The translations under genes and the position numbers were made by a program. From Tetrahymena elliotti 4EA (Eukaryota; Ciliophora; Oligohymenophorea; Hymenostomatida; Tetrahymenidae): a stretch of DNA of 64,000 bases. Under the pieces are notes generated by a model. It saw nothing but the letters and a program-made list of their open reading frames with translations. It ran no database searches and had not been told where the DNA came from. The DNA lies in the NCBI GenBank assembly GCA_000231825.2, contig JH720302.1, forward strand, positions 767,258 to 831,257, given 5' to 3'. Below, piece after piece: positions 48,355 through 62,111 of this stretch (positions are counted from its first letter, which is position 1; each line of letters opens with the position of its first letter).

Positions 48355-51342
48355 AATAAAATATTAATAAATTAAAAATATTAAAAATGTTAAATTATTT
48401 TAAAGTAAATATTTAGATGTATTTTATTTATGTCTTGAGGTATTTAGTTTAATGATTACATTATTTTTACTTATTTTTCTTTTCAACATTTACAATAAAA
48501 ATTCTTGCTCTTTTTCATTATTTTTATCAACTAAAAACTATCAATAAAAAATTTAACATCATCCTAAAATGAAAACAAATTATAAAAAATTTCCTTTATC
48601 AACTCTCAAATTTCATATTTTAGATTTCATTTTAATTATTTTCTAACTTTAAAATAGATTTTTAAATGTGGAGGAGTTTTAACAAAAAAATCCTTTATTT
48701 TTATTTTTACTTACACCAAATTGGTTTGCAGTCCTATAACTCTAAAAACTCAATATTCTAAGTCACCAGCCAATGTCCCATAATTCTACCCAATCTCTCA
48801 ATTTCACCTCCTACATTTTGAAAAAAATAAAACTGAAAATATTACGAATTTTATATATAATAGATAATAAAAGTTTTTTGGTATTCTACAATTTTATAAT
48901 TTATGAAAAAATATTTCAAAAAAAAGAGGATTTTCCTCATGATTTTTTATTCACTGTAAAAAAAACTATTTTTTAGGACTGAACCCATTTACATGTTTTT
49001 AATAAGAAATTTCTTTATACAGGATTGAACTATTTATATTTTTTCAAAAATCAAATGAACTCTTTCTCCAAGACAATCTATTTGTTTATATATTCCGTGT
49101 TGAATTATCTGCGTATAAATTCCTTATTATGATGGTTGATTAAATTGATTTATGATTTTCAAAACTTACAAATTCAAATAATAATTCTAAATTATTTTTA
49201 TTACACATAAAATGTTAAAATTTTTTGAGCCAAAATAAAGTTTAAATGAATAAAAATCTATATAATTTGTTGGATACAAGAAATAAGTTAAACCAAATAA
49301 CAAAAATATTAAAAATGTTAAAAAACATCATAAAAATATTAATTTGAGGCATCTGTGATTCTAAAAGTTAAGAAGTAAATAATGATTTATAAATAAATAT
49401 TGAAAATGTGCCTTCAAAATCATAGAATTGAAATATTAAATGACTATTATTTTTTATTATCTCTGCTAAATTTTATTAAGCTTTTATTTATTTAATAAAT
49501 AATTAAATAAGGAGTGACATCATTAAAAATACATTCAAATCAAAATAATTTTTTACTTTGTTTCATAATAGTTTTAAAAAGTAAAATATCATTTTAATAT
49601 TTTGTATAAATTTCATTTGTAGTCAATAGATTTAAATCTATTTGTATTTAGAATCGAACTTATTTGTAAATAAAATTTTCTGACATCGAGCTTATTTACT
49701 CCTTAGCTTGAATTAGATTTAGAAATTTCGAGCACTTTAAAATTCATAATTAAAGAAGTGAAAAGAAAATTCTTATTTTAAAAAATCTTTAACCTTACTT
49801 AATAAGCTAAAATTATTTACTACATATATGTACAATTACATAAACATTTTTTATAAAATATTTCAGTTGTAAAGTTTTATCAGTTTTTATCCTTAATTTA
49901 TTTCTCAATAAAAAAAATCTCACTAAAAGCTTGCCTTTTCTATTTATTTAATAATAAGAATAAAATATCTAGCATAGCTTCTAAAAAAGATAAAATTTAT
50001 TTTTTTCATAATTCACAAATTTTGAATGAGAAGCATGCCTTTAAAAAGTATTTGAATATTTTATGCATCTTCCCTGTTTATCTATTTATTGTGAAAGAGC
50101 TTCAAATAAAGAAAATCTTTTTTACAGAAAAGGATAGTGGGGATTATTCAAAAGCCCAAATTAATTATTACTTTTATAATTGATTATTAATTTAATTTAC
50201 ATTTCTACAATTAAGGAGCATAATAGTTAATTAATCATCAAAGAATTCAAAATAGTTTTTATTATCTCTAAAGAAAATTTTTTTAATAGATTCCTTGCTA
50301 CCCTTATCTGTTCTAAATTTTAATCACCTTTACAAATATTGTAGCTATTCACATCAGAAAAATGGAACTTAAAATATGATTGATGAAAGTGGCCACATTT
50401 TTTATCTATTATAAAATATACTTCATTAGGACAAGTTTCTGATTGGTTTTATATCATATGTTATCTTTCTTCATCTATTTTTTTGTATATTAACTATAAT
50501 TTTCAACTTATTCCATCAAATTATGATTGTCCAGAAGAGTCTTTACAAGAAAAATGGGTATAAACCTAAATAAAATACCCTCCAGATTATTTATATTTGT
50601 AACATATACCATATCATCTTTTATCTTCAAAGCATCTTTACATTCTTTATAACCATTTTTGCTACAGATTTTAAAACCTTAAATGTATTAATTATAATTC
50701 TTCTTTCAAAAATAAAAACCATTAGATACATCACAAAATGCGCATTTGCCATCTTTATGTTTTAGCCACTAAGTTTACAAATTTATACATAATATTTTTA
50801 ATGGTTGTTGTTATCTAGTAAGTATTTTCACAGTCCAAACCAAACATAAATCCGTTTAGACTAAATACCTATTATCAAATTAAAATATATTAAATTTTTT
50901 AAAGTATAGCATAGATCTATAGAATTTTTGTCATTTTTTCATATTCAGCTCCTCCTAAAGTGAGTTTACCTATTTTTGATATTTTTTACAGATTTTATCA
51001 TTTTTTTAGCTTATATATTTAGCGTACTTAATGAAATTGCTTAAAAAAATTAATCTAATGATCTAAGTATAAAGTTTCTGAGCAATTACTACTACATTTT
51101 TTAAAATATTTTTTTAATCTTAAAAATATCAATTAAAATACTAAAAAAATTGATAAATTAATACTTCCCTAATTGAAGGCATATTTTTAATTTTGTATTT
51201 TTGATATCTAATTGATTAGTTCTACTTAATTAAAAAATTTTCCCTTATTTTTCTGAGAGAATAAATAAATAAATAAAAAAATTAACTAAAGATATTGTGA
51301 AAAAGTATAGATTTGAAAATAGGTGATAAAAATCTTCCAAAA
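48355..51342. other. Intergenic, with a surface-gene remnant on the - strand
   Basis: Mostly AT-rich DNA with no gene. The region about 50230-50860 holds a degraded coding remnant listed separately. Confidence 0.5.
50230..50860 (-). pseudogene. Remnant of a cysteine-rich surface-type gene
   Basis: On the - strand, stretches rich in Cys, Gly and aromatic residues appear in changing frames. From right to left: ILCINLQTQWLKHKDGKCAF then CDVSNGFYF and a TGA; GFKICSKNGYKECKDALKIK in the same frame; then, after a shift, SGGYFIQVYTHFSCKDSSGQ; then ETCPNEVYFIIDKKCGHFHQ. These resemble the CxxC...GYYL blocks of ciliate cysteine-rich membrane proteins. At least one stop and two frame changes interrupt them, so a pseudogene is the best reading. 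No parent gene is in the window. Confidence 0.4.
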
Positions 51343-51672
51343 ATGAAACAAATTTTTATTAGTTTAATATCACTATCTATATTAGTAAATATTATGGCTG
51401 ATTCCACATCTAGCTGTGTTGAAAGTGTTATTATGCCATGTTAAAAAACAGATGATCGATGCTTGGCTGATTATGCTACGTATAATGCTTGTCTTGGAAC
51501 TAATAATTGTGCTTAATTAGTAAGTAATAGCAAAGCTTATTCTTAATGCATACTAAAATGCTCTTCTTCAAACTAAATAGTTTAAAACTACATTAATTAG
51601 TTTATAAAATGTCTGAATAGCTCAATAATACAAGCTTTTGTAGTTATTTTAAGTTTATTAATTGTAATATGA
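51343..51672 (+). CDS. Small cysteine-rich, probably GPI-anchored surface protein 2
   Basis: 109 residues, intronless, ending at TGA 51670-51672. Signal peptide MKQIFISLISLSILVNIMA, then eight cysteines in the same order as the gene at 48013-48354: SCVESVIMPC, RCLADYATYNAC, TNNC, SQCILKC, FIKC. The shared DYATYN/DFATYN block and spacing show paralogy. The tail (SIIQAFVVILSLLIVI) is hydrophobic to the last residue, typical of a GPI signal. Overall identity outside the cysteines is modest, so the duplication is not recent. The two copies are 3 kb apart with a surface-gene remnant on the other strand between them. Confidence 0.82.
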
Positions 51673-53448
51673 TAAGTCATTTAAATGGACTTGAGAATAA
51701 TTTATATGTTTAAAAACTGTTTTTATAATTTTAATATTTACAAGTGATTAATGATATAATTTTAAAATATTTCGTATGCTATATAAATTATTTTTTGTTG
51801 TTATTTCCTTAAAATTCAAGTAAAGAATCATTAAAATTAGTTGTAAAATCTATTATATTTGAATGTTAATATTTTCAAAGTAAAAGATCAAATGAATTAA
51901 ATTTTAGAAAATGAACTAAAATTGATAACTATTTTAATGTAGCTTTATGATTTATTGATTTAAAATAAATAGGATTCATTTTGCTACTGTATTTTTTATT
52001 TTTCATTAAGCATGTTCTCGGAGAAATCTAAAATAATACTATTTTAAAGATAAATATTTTTTAAAATTTCAATAAAGTAAAAAGTTTTTTTTCATCTTGC
52101 TTTGTTTTAATTGTTAATAAATTTAGTAAATTTCTAATAGATATCAAAATTTGGATGATCATCAGATTTACTTGCTTTTCGAATCAAAATTAAAATTATA
52201 AAAGCTTTTTTATTGAATCTCTAAATTATTAAATTAATTTAAATTGAATAAAAAATTGATTAATTAGAAAAATCTTTTTTTTATTTTATGTATTTTATAA
52301 AATAAAGTAACCTTTAATAAAATCTAATTGTAAAAAATAAAAATTAAATATTTAAATCTATTCAAAAATTTTAAGGGTATGATTGATTTAAACCTCTTTT
52401 AATTGAATTTATTTTATTTTTTTTACTTTTAAAAATAATTAAATTTTGTAAATTTTAAGTTAGAGAAAAAGCTAAATAAGATGTCAAAATAATTTTACTT
52501 ATTTCTAAATATCTTTTATTTTTTATTTAAATCATTAAAAAAGGAAAAGAATATATATTGCAATAAAATTTCTGATGATCTCTTTGTTTAAATATAAAAT
52601 GGAAATATTTATCTTTAAGAGCATAAAAGGAAGGATACACCATTAAATACAAAATTAATAAATTATTAATAAAAATGAATAACAAGAAAAAAATTCTATC
52701 TAAATGAAAAAAAAGTATTTTTTTTAATTGTTTTTATTTTGATAGATATACAAAAATTTTTTCATTTTTAAATATAAAAAATGAAAATATATAACTTTTA
52801 GAACATAAAAAAAGAACACAATATTAAAAATAAATCATGAAGACAAATGAATAATATTTCTTATAAATATAATTTTATTTGAATATTTAATTTTAGAAAA
52901 AAAAAAACCAATACAAATTTTTAGTTTTTCAGTCATGTCTATCCTCTAAAAAGAAAATATTTTCTAACATTTTTTAAAACTTGATATCTAAAATATTTAA
53001 TAAGCCTAAATAACAAAAAAACTGAAATTCAATTCATGGTTTTTATCACGATTTCACAAATGAGCAATTGTAATTATATATGTATTTATTATTAAGAATA
53101 GTATTAGAAATTTATAGTTAAAAAATTCAGGCTTAAACAAACCTGATTTTTGTTTGATAAAAAAATAATCATTTATATAAAGATTTAGTAATCATAATTG
53201 ATTGAATACATGAAAAGCTTATATATCCATAAATCATTAATTAATTTATTAACTAAAACTACTTGATATATTTTGATTGATTTATTTATTGTTAGTTGGT
53301 AGTAGGAGAATTCTAAAATCTAAGAAAAATACAGATTTAATATAAAACTAAGAAAATATTTTATTTAATTTCGTCAGATAAATATTGAGAAAAAGCTAAA
53401 TTAAATATTTTAATTTTCCTTATTCATAAATAGTAATTAGCATTTCTA
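51673..53448. other. Intergenic, AT-rich
   Basis: No gene recognised. Confidence 0.5.
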
Positions 53449-56400
53449 ATGAAAGCGCTTGTTTTACTTATAGTTGCAATTAACTATATTTTAAGATCTA
53501 CAAATGGAGGAACTATAACTCCAACAACGTAGCCTCCCCCTATTTACAATACTTTGGCTAATGCAGGAGTTAGAGCTGATTATACTTTTTCTTTCATTCC
53601 ACAAACTTTTTTACCTGCAGGAGGAACCTTACAAATTATATTTCCTTCTTAATACAGCTCTAGTTCAGCTTTTTTGAAAAGTAATTTAGTATGTAGTGTA
53701 GTTTGTTCAGCAAGTGGATTGACTGTAACTTTCACATTTCCATATGATCTAGCAGCAGGGATAGGTAAAAAATAAAATAATTTATGATATAATTCATGCT
53801 AATTCTACAAATAAATTCTAGATATCTAAATATTATTTTATTATAAACTAATAACTACTTTATTGATCTGTTTTTAAAATATTAATTAGCTTAAACTGTT
53901 ACTGTTTAGCAAGTTCTTAATCCATCCACTAAAGGAGGGGTAGGAAGTTTTATACTCTAGACCTTATAAGGATAAAATATTGTTGACTAGAATAAAATTT
54001 TTGGGATAATTGGTATTGCAGATGTTTCAACTAAGTTAATTTCAGCAAACATTTAAGTAAATCCATCTGGAAGTGATATGACTGGAGACTACACTTCTTA
54101 TCAGTTAACTTTTCAAACAGCAAGCAATATACCTGCTGGAAGTTATTTTATTCTACAAATCCCCGTTGATTTTACATTGGAGGTAAACTAGCTTATTCAT
54201 TTTATAAGTGTTTTTTTTTGTTGAAAGAAATTTAAATAAAGAGAAGTATAATATAACCATTTAGAAGATATCATTAAAAAAATTTTTTGAATGCAATAAA
54301 TAAAAAAACTTTTTAAAAAAAGGAATATCCTACTTGTATTTCACCTAGTCTTAATGGATACTTCATAGCTGGTCAACTTATATGCACTTTGCAAACTAAT
54401 AATTATGTAAGAATAGATGGAATTGTGGGAATTCTTACCTAAGGTATTAGTTATGTATTGCAAATTTCTATGCAAAATCCTCCTTACACTATTAATCCCA
54501 ACACAGCTAGCAGCAGCTATGTTTTCTCTTTCTATATTTACAAATAAGGAACTTAGATTCTGTTTGAAAGTATAACAGGTATTCAAGGCCCTGCAATTAA
54601 TCCATCTGGGCTAAATAACATCTCCTTAACTCCTACTGATTAAACAAATTTAAATAACAGATATATATTTGCTGAATATATGCTTAACTTTACACCTACT
54701 CTACCACTCAAAAATGGTAAAATTTAATTAAACGTTGAAGAAAAAAATAACACTTTTAATGAAGAAAAATTAAAAAAATATCAATACATTTTTTAAAAAA
54801 CAATTCTCAATGAAAATTTTTTAATTTTAATAATTTAAATTATCTATTGATTACAGAAAGTAGTATATAATGAAATACAAAAAATATGAAATTCTCTTTT
54901 TAGTCAAAAAAAATAATTTTCACTCTTTGATAAAAATAAAATTATAAAAAAAACTAGGTAATTGTATTGTGATTTCATTCCCTGCATATTTCTAAGTTTT
55001 AGTAAGCTGGTAGTTAATGTTCCTGTAAGAAAATATGTATTAATTACATTACATAAATTATGGATTAGATAACTTATCAGAAGACAATAAAATTTAAATT
55101 ACAGTCAGTTCTAATGCTATAATTATTTCAAATTTTGCAACTCAGCTGTTTACTTAAGAGATTTCAATTATAATCATGACAAGAAATCCTGATGCTACTG
55201 GAACAACTACTCCTTTGAAGATTTATCTATATCAAGATACCACCTAGTCCACTTTAATAGCATAAGATGTTAATTCTGCTACAGCTGTTATTGATTCTTA
55301 CAGTAACTCAACTATATTTATTTGATAAAAAATGTAAAATTACTTCTTAAATATTTAGCATCGTGTGACCATTCAAGTGATTAAATTATCTCAAGTATCA
55401 ACTACTATCTTTGGAATAGTAATTGGCCTAAAGCAACCTCAACTCCAGTTGTAATCCCTTAAATTTAATTTGAGTTTAAACCACTAAAAACAGTACCTAT
55501 AGGAGGTTTAATCAAAATTGCTATACCTACAGAATTCAGTTTTAATCCTGCTTTTCGTAATTTTTTATTCAATGAACATATTTTATACTCTTATCTCCCT
55601 AGTATTTATCATTTAAATTATTTAAAACTTAAGCTACAACTGCTACAGACTGTGGTATATATTACGGTTATGCCCAACAAACAATGACAATAGCTAATAC
55701 TCCTAGTATGAATTCAATTTATCCTTCATAGAGATAAAGGTCTGTTCTTTATACAAATTTCCTAGCAGTTGGTGCACCTACATCTAACTCTTTTGCATGC
55801 TCTACATCAATTACAGGAAATACAATGACAATTTCAGGCATAACTAATACTGTATTATGAAAATGAAACATCAAAGTTATTAATTTTTTCCATATTTTAA
55901 ATTAAAGCTTTTTGGAGGACAAGGTCTTATTCATATAATCGTCTTAAAGAATTGGGTTATGACACCTGCAAGAAATGCGTAAATTATTTTATAAATAATG
56001 CTGAACGAAATAGAAACTTTTTTTATTGATTTTAGAACTTACTACTTTGCCTTGACTACTTATGATAGTGATAAATAAACAATATTAGAATCCTGGAAAG
56101 ATGCATTTTAAATAGATCCTAAAGATGTAAATAATTCTTTCAATAAAAATATTTAAAGCAACAATTAATTTTAAGCTAACGACTACACCTGCTGTTAATT
56201 TGATAAATAATTATGTTTCTAGTGCTGCAACCATTTCTAAATCTATCTTAGACATTTCTTTTCTGACTGATATTACAATACCAAGTGGTCAACCGATTTA
56301 CAAAGCAACAGATACATAAGGATTTATTCAATTAGATTTTAGGTAACTAACAAGTACTAATGTATGGCAACTTGGTCTAGGACTTAATGTACCAAGTGGA

Positions 56401-59400
56401 ACATAAATACCATGCAGAGGTATTTAAGGAATTATGCCAATTCAAGGTTCATCCATTACGTGCACATATGTTCAAGCATCATACACTACTTTAAGCACTG
56501 TTCAGTTTTCTTAAATATTCATCAAAAATTTTGTGTAATATTTAATTAATATATTTTATTTATTAATAATATTTTTTCAATATCTTTTTTTGAAAAAAAA
56601 CGATTTATTTCATTATTTAATTTAGATAAATCCCAGCAAACACCCTAGTCAGAATACATATTCCAAATCTATTGAATCCTTAAGGAGCTGGAGTAAATTC
56701 TGATTTATCGATCAGATTGGTTTCAAACTCTAATAATATCTATTAATACTTAGCATAAAAATCAATATAAATCACAAATTAGGGTAATATTTAAAAATTA
56801 AAATAAGTATTTTGTAATTAAAGTATTTTTATTTATTTAAATAAATGCAGCCATAGGAGCTTTTCCTATAGGAACTGTGTAGAGCTTAACTTATTCTACA
56901 AATTATGTTGGATAGACATTCAATTTAGGATTTAAAGTATCTGCTTAGCCAATAGCAGGAGATTTGTTGCTTATACAATTGCCAACATTTGCAAATGGCT
57001 TCATTGTGTAAGACTAAACTATATCTTGTTCTGTGAATTCCATCAATATGTACTGCATTCCTTATTATTAAGCAGATATGATTTTGATAATGATTTCATA
57101 AAACTTTGTATTGACATAACAATCTATCATCATATCAAATATAAACTGGCCTTAATACTAAAGTAAATTTGATATAACTACTCCAACATTGGATATTTAT
57201 TGGACAAGTTCAACAGGAGCTACTAAATCTGCTGAAAGATATAATTAACTAACTAATAATCTACCAAATTATTTTTCTCAAGCATCAATTATTATACCTA
57301 AAAAAGTATTTTATTGAATTCTTTACAAAATATTCAATTTTCCTTTTGTTAAAAAATAGGGTATTCAATATGTAGATTGCTCTTACTAGTTCACATTTAC
57401 TGGAAATGCTGATATTCCTGATCTAAGTTTGATTTAAATCTTATTCCCTAATAATTATAATCTACTAGGATCCACCCCATTACCAAAAGTTTCTACTACA
57501 GGGTTAACAAGTTACAGCTCAACTTAACAACTTTCAATTTAGATAACTATTCAAATGATCACAGTAAAATTATTTACTTATTCAATTTAAAATGTTTTTT
57601 CTAATTCTTAAAAAGATAACTAACAACTTATATCTCCCTGCAGGCTCTACTTTTACAGTAACTGTGTCAGGTGTGAAAAATCCCTCAACAATGCCTTCAA
57701 GTGGTCTATCTACTGGATGGGGAATATAGGTAGTTTAATATAATGCTGCACAAGATATTAGTAATTTAGTTATGCAGTAGTTAAATTTTTATAGTTTTGC
57801 TTTTGATCCTGTTTTCTCTCCTGGAAAAATTGTTTTTAATTCTATCACGGCCTTCCCATTAAACGCTGATGAAACAGCTACTTATACAATTCAGTTTACT
57901 CCATATACTAATATACCAGACAAAGGTGTTATTTAAATCACATTTCCTCAAAATAATTTTAAGGTAAAATATTTCTCAAATGTTTAATTATGTTTAAAAT
58001 TATTTATTTTTTATTGAAAAATTAGTCTCTTCCTTCTCCTCCAAACTGCAGCATGGGTGGAGCTGTGACAACATTCAGTAGTTGTACTCTAAGTGGCTCT
58101 ACATTTTCTGTTGTTATTTAAGATTAGTACAATTCTGGTAGTGGAAGTATCACTTTGTCAATAACAAATATAAAAAATCCTGATCAAGGTACTTCAGATG
58201 GCTTCATTATAGAGACTTATTATGATGGTTAGACATTAGATATAACAGATACGACAACTTTAAATAGTAGAACAATAACAACAGTGCAAAGAGCTCCTGA
58301 AATAACTGTAAACTCAATTACATTTAGTCCTTAAAATATTAGCGAAAAGAGTACTTACACCTTCTCTTTTGTGACAAATGATATCATAACTTCTCTAATG
58401 CAAATTCTGTTTTAATTCCCTTCAGAATATGACTAACTATTAGGAACAAATATTAAATGCAAGATTGTTTCTGGTATTTTAGGTAATATTCAATCACAAA
58501 ATAAATAAAGATTTTTTGAATTAATAAAAATAATACAAATTTGTTTAAAAATAATTTTTTTAATCATAAAATAATTTTAGGTAGTTCATACAGTTGTTAT
58601 GTTCAGAATGGAGGAGTTTACTTGTAAAATTTTGATTCATATCAACCAAGTAGTTCAAATCCAATTGTTGTATAGATATTTGGTATAACTAATCCAAATA
58701 TTGCTTATACTAATACAGGTTATTTCTCTATCTCATTATTATATAAGGGTGATAAAAAATTTATTAATTCTTAATCTCAAGCTGGATAATTATAAATGTA
58801 TGGAAATCCTGGATGGTTATCAGTTTAGAGTGTAACACCCAGTTAATTTAATGTTAGATACACTGCTAGTTATTCTTTTGCATTTACCCTTAGTAAAAAT
58901 GTTCCTAAAATTTTATCATAAGGAGCTATATTCATAGATTATCCTCCTTAGTTTGATTAAGTATCTGATGGAAGAGGATCTTGCACAACTACTACATCAT
59001 CATTTGCTGCAGTTATAGATTGCTATACTATTCAGAATCGTTTCAATATAACTGGTAACACCTAAGATTTCTAAGGTCAACTATAAGTTTCAATAGCCTC
59101 AGTACTAAATCCAACCTTCTAAGGAATTACAGATAACTTTTATGTGAGCTCATTTGATGGCATCAACTAAATAATTATTGACAGAAGCTATATTAATTTA
59201 GATCCTTTTTCTTTTAGTTATGTCTATCCAGGTCCACTTATTCATATAAATAATGACCAAGGAATACAACTTTATCCAGGAACTTAAACTGCTGATCTTT
59301 TTGTTACATTAGATTTCCCTTCCTTACTTGAGCTAAATATTAAACCAAATATTTTACCAGGCTTTAAAGTTATTCCATTTGAAATTCCTATCCATCTAGG

Positions 59401-61556
59401 ATAAACATCTATACCTTTTAGAATATCTTGTCCTCAATAAATTTACCCAGGCAGCTATACATTATAATGGGTAACTCTAGGTGATAATGTTCCTCCTCTT
59501 TATACTCCAATATAAACTTCCTAAATTACTATCCTCAGCCCTACAAGTAAAAAAACAAAATATTCTTAATTTTTCATTAATTGTTTTCAAATTAAAAATT
59601 TTATTTGGAAAGTTTATAAAAAGAAATTAAAAATTTTTTGGTTCAAAAAATAAATTAAAATATGTAAGACGAAGATGCATTTTTATCATAAAAAATAAGT
59701 TTCTATTAAAAAATTGAATACTTTTATTTTTATAAAAAGTTCAAACAGTCTTTATGAACTAGATATTAGATGTTCCTTATGGTGGAACTTCTTTAGATAC
59801 AATATTATATGTGACATATGCATCTGATATTTATTTTGAAGTTAATATGAATTTAGCTTCTTAGTATTCAGGTATTTCTTTAAGCACCTAGATGCTTAAC
59901 TTTACAAAAGGAATCAATCAACTTAGTTTTAGAGTTATATCTCAACCTACAAACAATACTAGTTCTTCTGTTTCTAGAGGTTCAGTGGTATTCACTTTAA
60001 CAGGAATAGACTCAGCTGTTTTTAGTTTGCAATATACCCAATTATACTTTAATTTAATTGCCGCTGATAACATAGCCCCATAGATATTGTTACTTTAAAC
60101 TGTAACTATATTGAAAAATAGTGTCTAAATAAATGTTATGACTAATGAGCCTACAGTAGTTTACTACATGTGTAGTCTTAATGGAACTGATTATCCTCCT
60201 TTCTCTTAGGTTTTTAATTAGACTACTCCACCAGCCAACACTACTTAAAGTTAGTATGGTTCTCTAGTTTTGAATAAGGCTAATTCTAATTTCTATTTTA
60301 ACATATCAAACCTTACTGCTTAGACTCCTTACGTTGTGCATCTTTATTTCTAAGATAGAGGAAATAATATTGCAAATAAATCTCTCACTTTTGTCACAAG
60401 CAGTAAAAATTTCTATAAAATTCTCTTTTCTAAATAATTCTAATATTTTTTATACAAAAAGATCGATACAATGCTGCAACTTTTAGTCTGAGATTTTAAG
60501 TTCTCTAGTTATCAGCAACTGATATTAAAAGCGTTTTAATTAATCTCTCTAATATACTTACTATTGACCTGAATTCGTAATTCCAATTTTCTTAATTAGA
60601 ATCTCTTCTATTTATTAATTAACATAATAATTTAGAATTTTTTATTAATAAATTTGAATAATTACATAAATTTAATTTAAAATTTATTATTAAATAGTTT
60701 GCAAATCTAGAAATATTATTTTGACAACACTTAGAGTACAAGTTCAAGTAGAATTTTGTAAAGCGATTAAGAAAATGATTAAAATGCATAGATTGAAGAT
60801 ATTTAACAAAATGAAAATATAGACAAAAGAAAATCTAAAATGAGAATATTGGATGTTTCTACATCAATTTATACTTTGCTGAATATTTAAATATCTTCAA
60901 ATAGATTTACGGAGTACTATCCTTCTCCTTTAACATTAGCTAATTCTTTAAATAATAAAACTATCTAACTGAAGGCCGCTATGCCTACATATGATAGTAC
61001 TTATTAAGTTATACCTAATACATTTGTCTCATACTATCCTAATTTCATTTAACCTCCTTCATTTTTGAATAATGATTGGTCTACTGCTAATTTCACTGTT
61101 GTTTTAGACTAGCCAGGATTTGTTTATGTAGTAGGAGAATTATTTGTCTCAACTACTCAACCTACTCCTTATCCAGATTAAATATACTGGGGATATGATC
61201 ACACAAATATCTTAGCACCTAGTGGATATGTGGAAGTTAGCTCAGGTTATACGTCATTTAAATTAACTCTATAAAATCTTTTACCAAACTAAAAATATTA
61301 TGCTTACATAATTGGAGGAAGTGTATAGCCTGGATATCCAGATTTAATGGATGCATCTAGAATTGTTAGAATTTAGTTTACTACTTTAGCTTCGCCTTCA
61401 GGTAAAATTAAAAATTAAATTCTAAACAGAAAAATTAATCCCTTTTTAACAAATTTATAAATAGATTTAGTACTGAATATAAACACTGGAACAAAATTAG
61501 AATTTAAAACTTCATTGCTTGTCCTATTAGTTTTAATTTTCTAAATGGTATTATGA
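53449..61556 (+). CDS. Very large repetitive secreted or membrane-anchored surface protein
   Basis: Starts MKALVLLIVAINYILRSTNG (signal peptide) and ends ...TSLLVLLVLIFQMVL with TGA at 61554-61556, a hydrophobic C-terminus that could be a GPI signal or a membrane anchor. About 15 or more short introns interrupt it; the first runs from about 53765 to 53889, the last from about 61401 to 61464. Much of the protein is built from repeats of roughly 130-200 residues, each with a recognisable core: an aromatic-x-Leu/Phe-x-Phe strand, then IPxGxxxxIxxP. Examples are YQLTFQTASNIPAGSYFILQ, FEFKPLKTVPIGGLIKIAIP, YQFTFTGNADIPDLSLIQIL and YTIQFTPYTNIPDKGVIQIT. The repeats look like beta-sandwich modules rich in Ser, Thr, Asn and Pro, with few cysteines. 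The C-terminal part has a different module (VYYMCSLNGTDYPPF...). No enzyme motif seen. I do not recognise a named family. Adhesion or surface-coat function is inference. Confidence 0.7.
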
Positions 61557-62111
61557 AATTAGCTCGTCAAAAAATAACAAAAATGCCCTAATTTAATATT
61601 AAATTAATATCGCAATTTTTGGTGCGTGTATTTCCAATTAATTTAAAAATAACATCATTAATCTATTAAAGTGCGTTTGCGATTTTTCTTTTTTACTCAT
61701 AACTTCATAATATCATTTTGGTTAATTCAATATAAAGTGAAGTGTTAAATTTCTACATAGTTTTAAATTGATTTCTTTTAAATTGATGACGATGACTTTT
61801 TATCTATGATTAAATATATTTGAAAGACTTTATGATTGAGTCAAGCAAGCCATCACATATGAATAAATAAACTTCATTTAACTTTGAATACTAAATTTTT
61901 TAATTCCAGAAGAATTTGTTTCATACGACGATTTCAAGTTATTTAGGAAGATATAATTAGATTAATTAAATAGATTTTGATATTTTTCAAATTAAAAAAA
62001 TAAATAAAAGCCAAAAAAAAGCAAGATTAATCAAAGGACTCTCTCAGTCACAAACAAAGAAACTCAATCAATCAAACAGACAAAAATTTGACTTAAAATT
62101 TAGTTTAGAAA
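61557..62111. other. Intergenic spacer / HDAC promoter
   Basis: AT-rich, with a less AT-rich leader (CTCTCTCAGTCACAAAC and following) just before the HDAC start. No gene. Confidence 0.5.

Noticed and set aside
48773..48976. 67-residue + strand frame
   Set aside because: Composition reflects AT-rich DNA. No signal peptide, motif or paralog.
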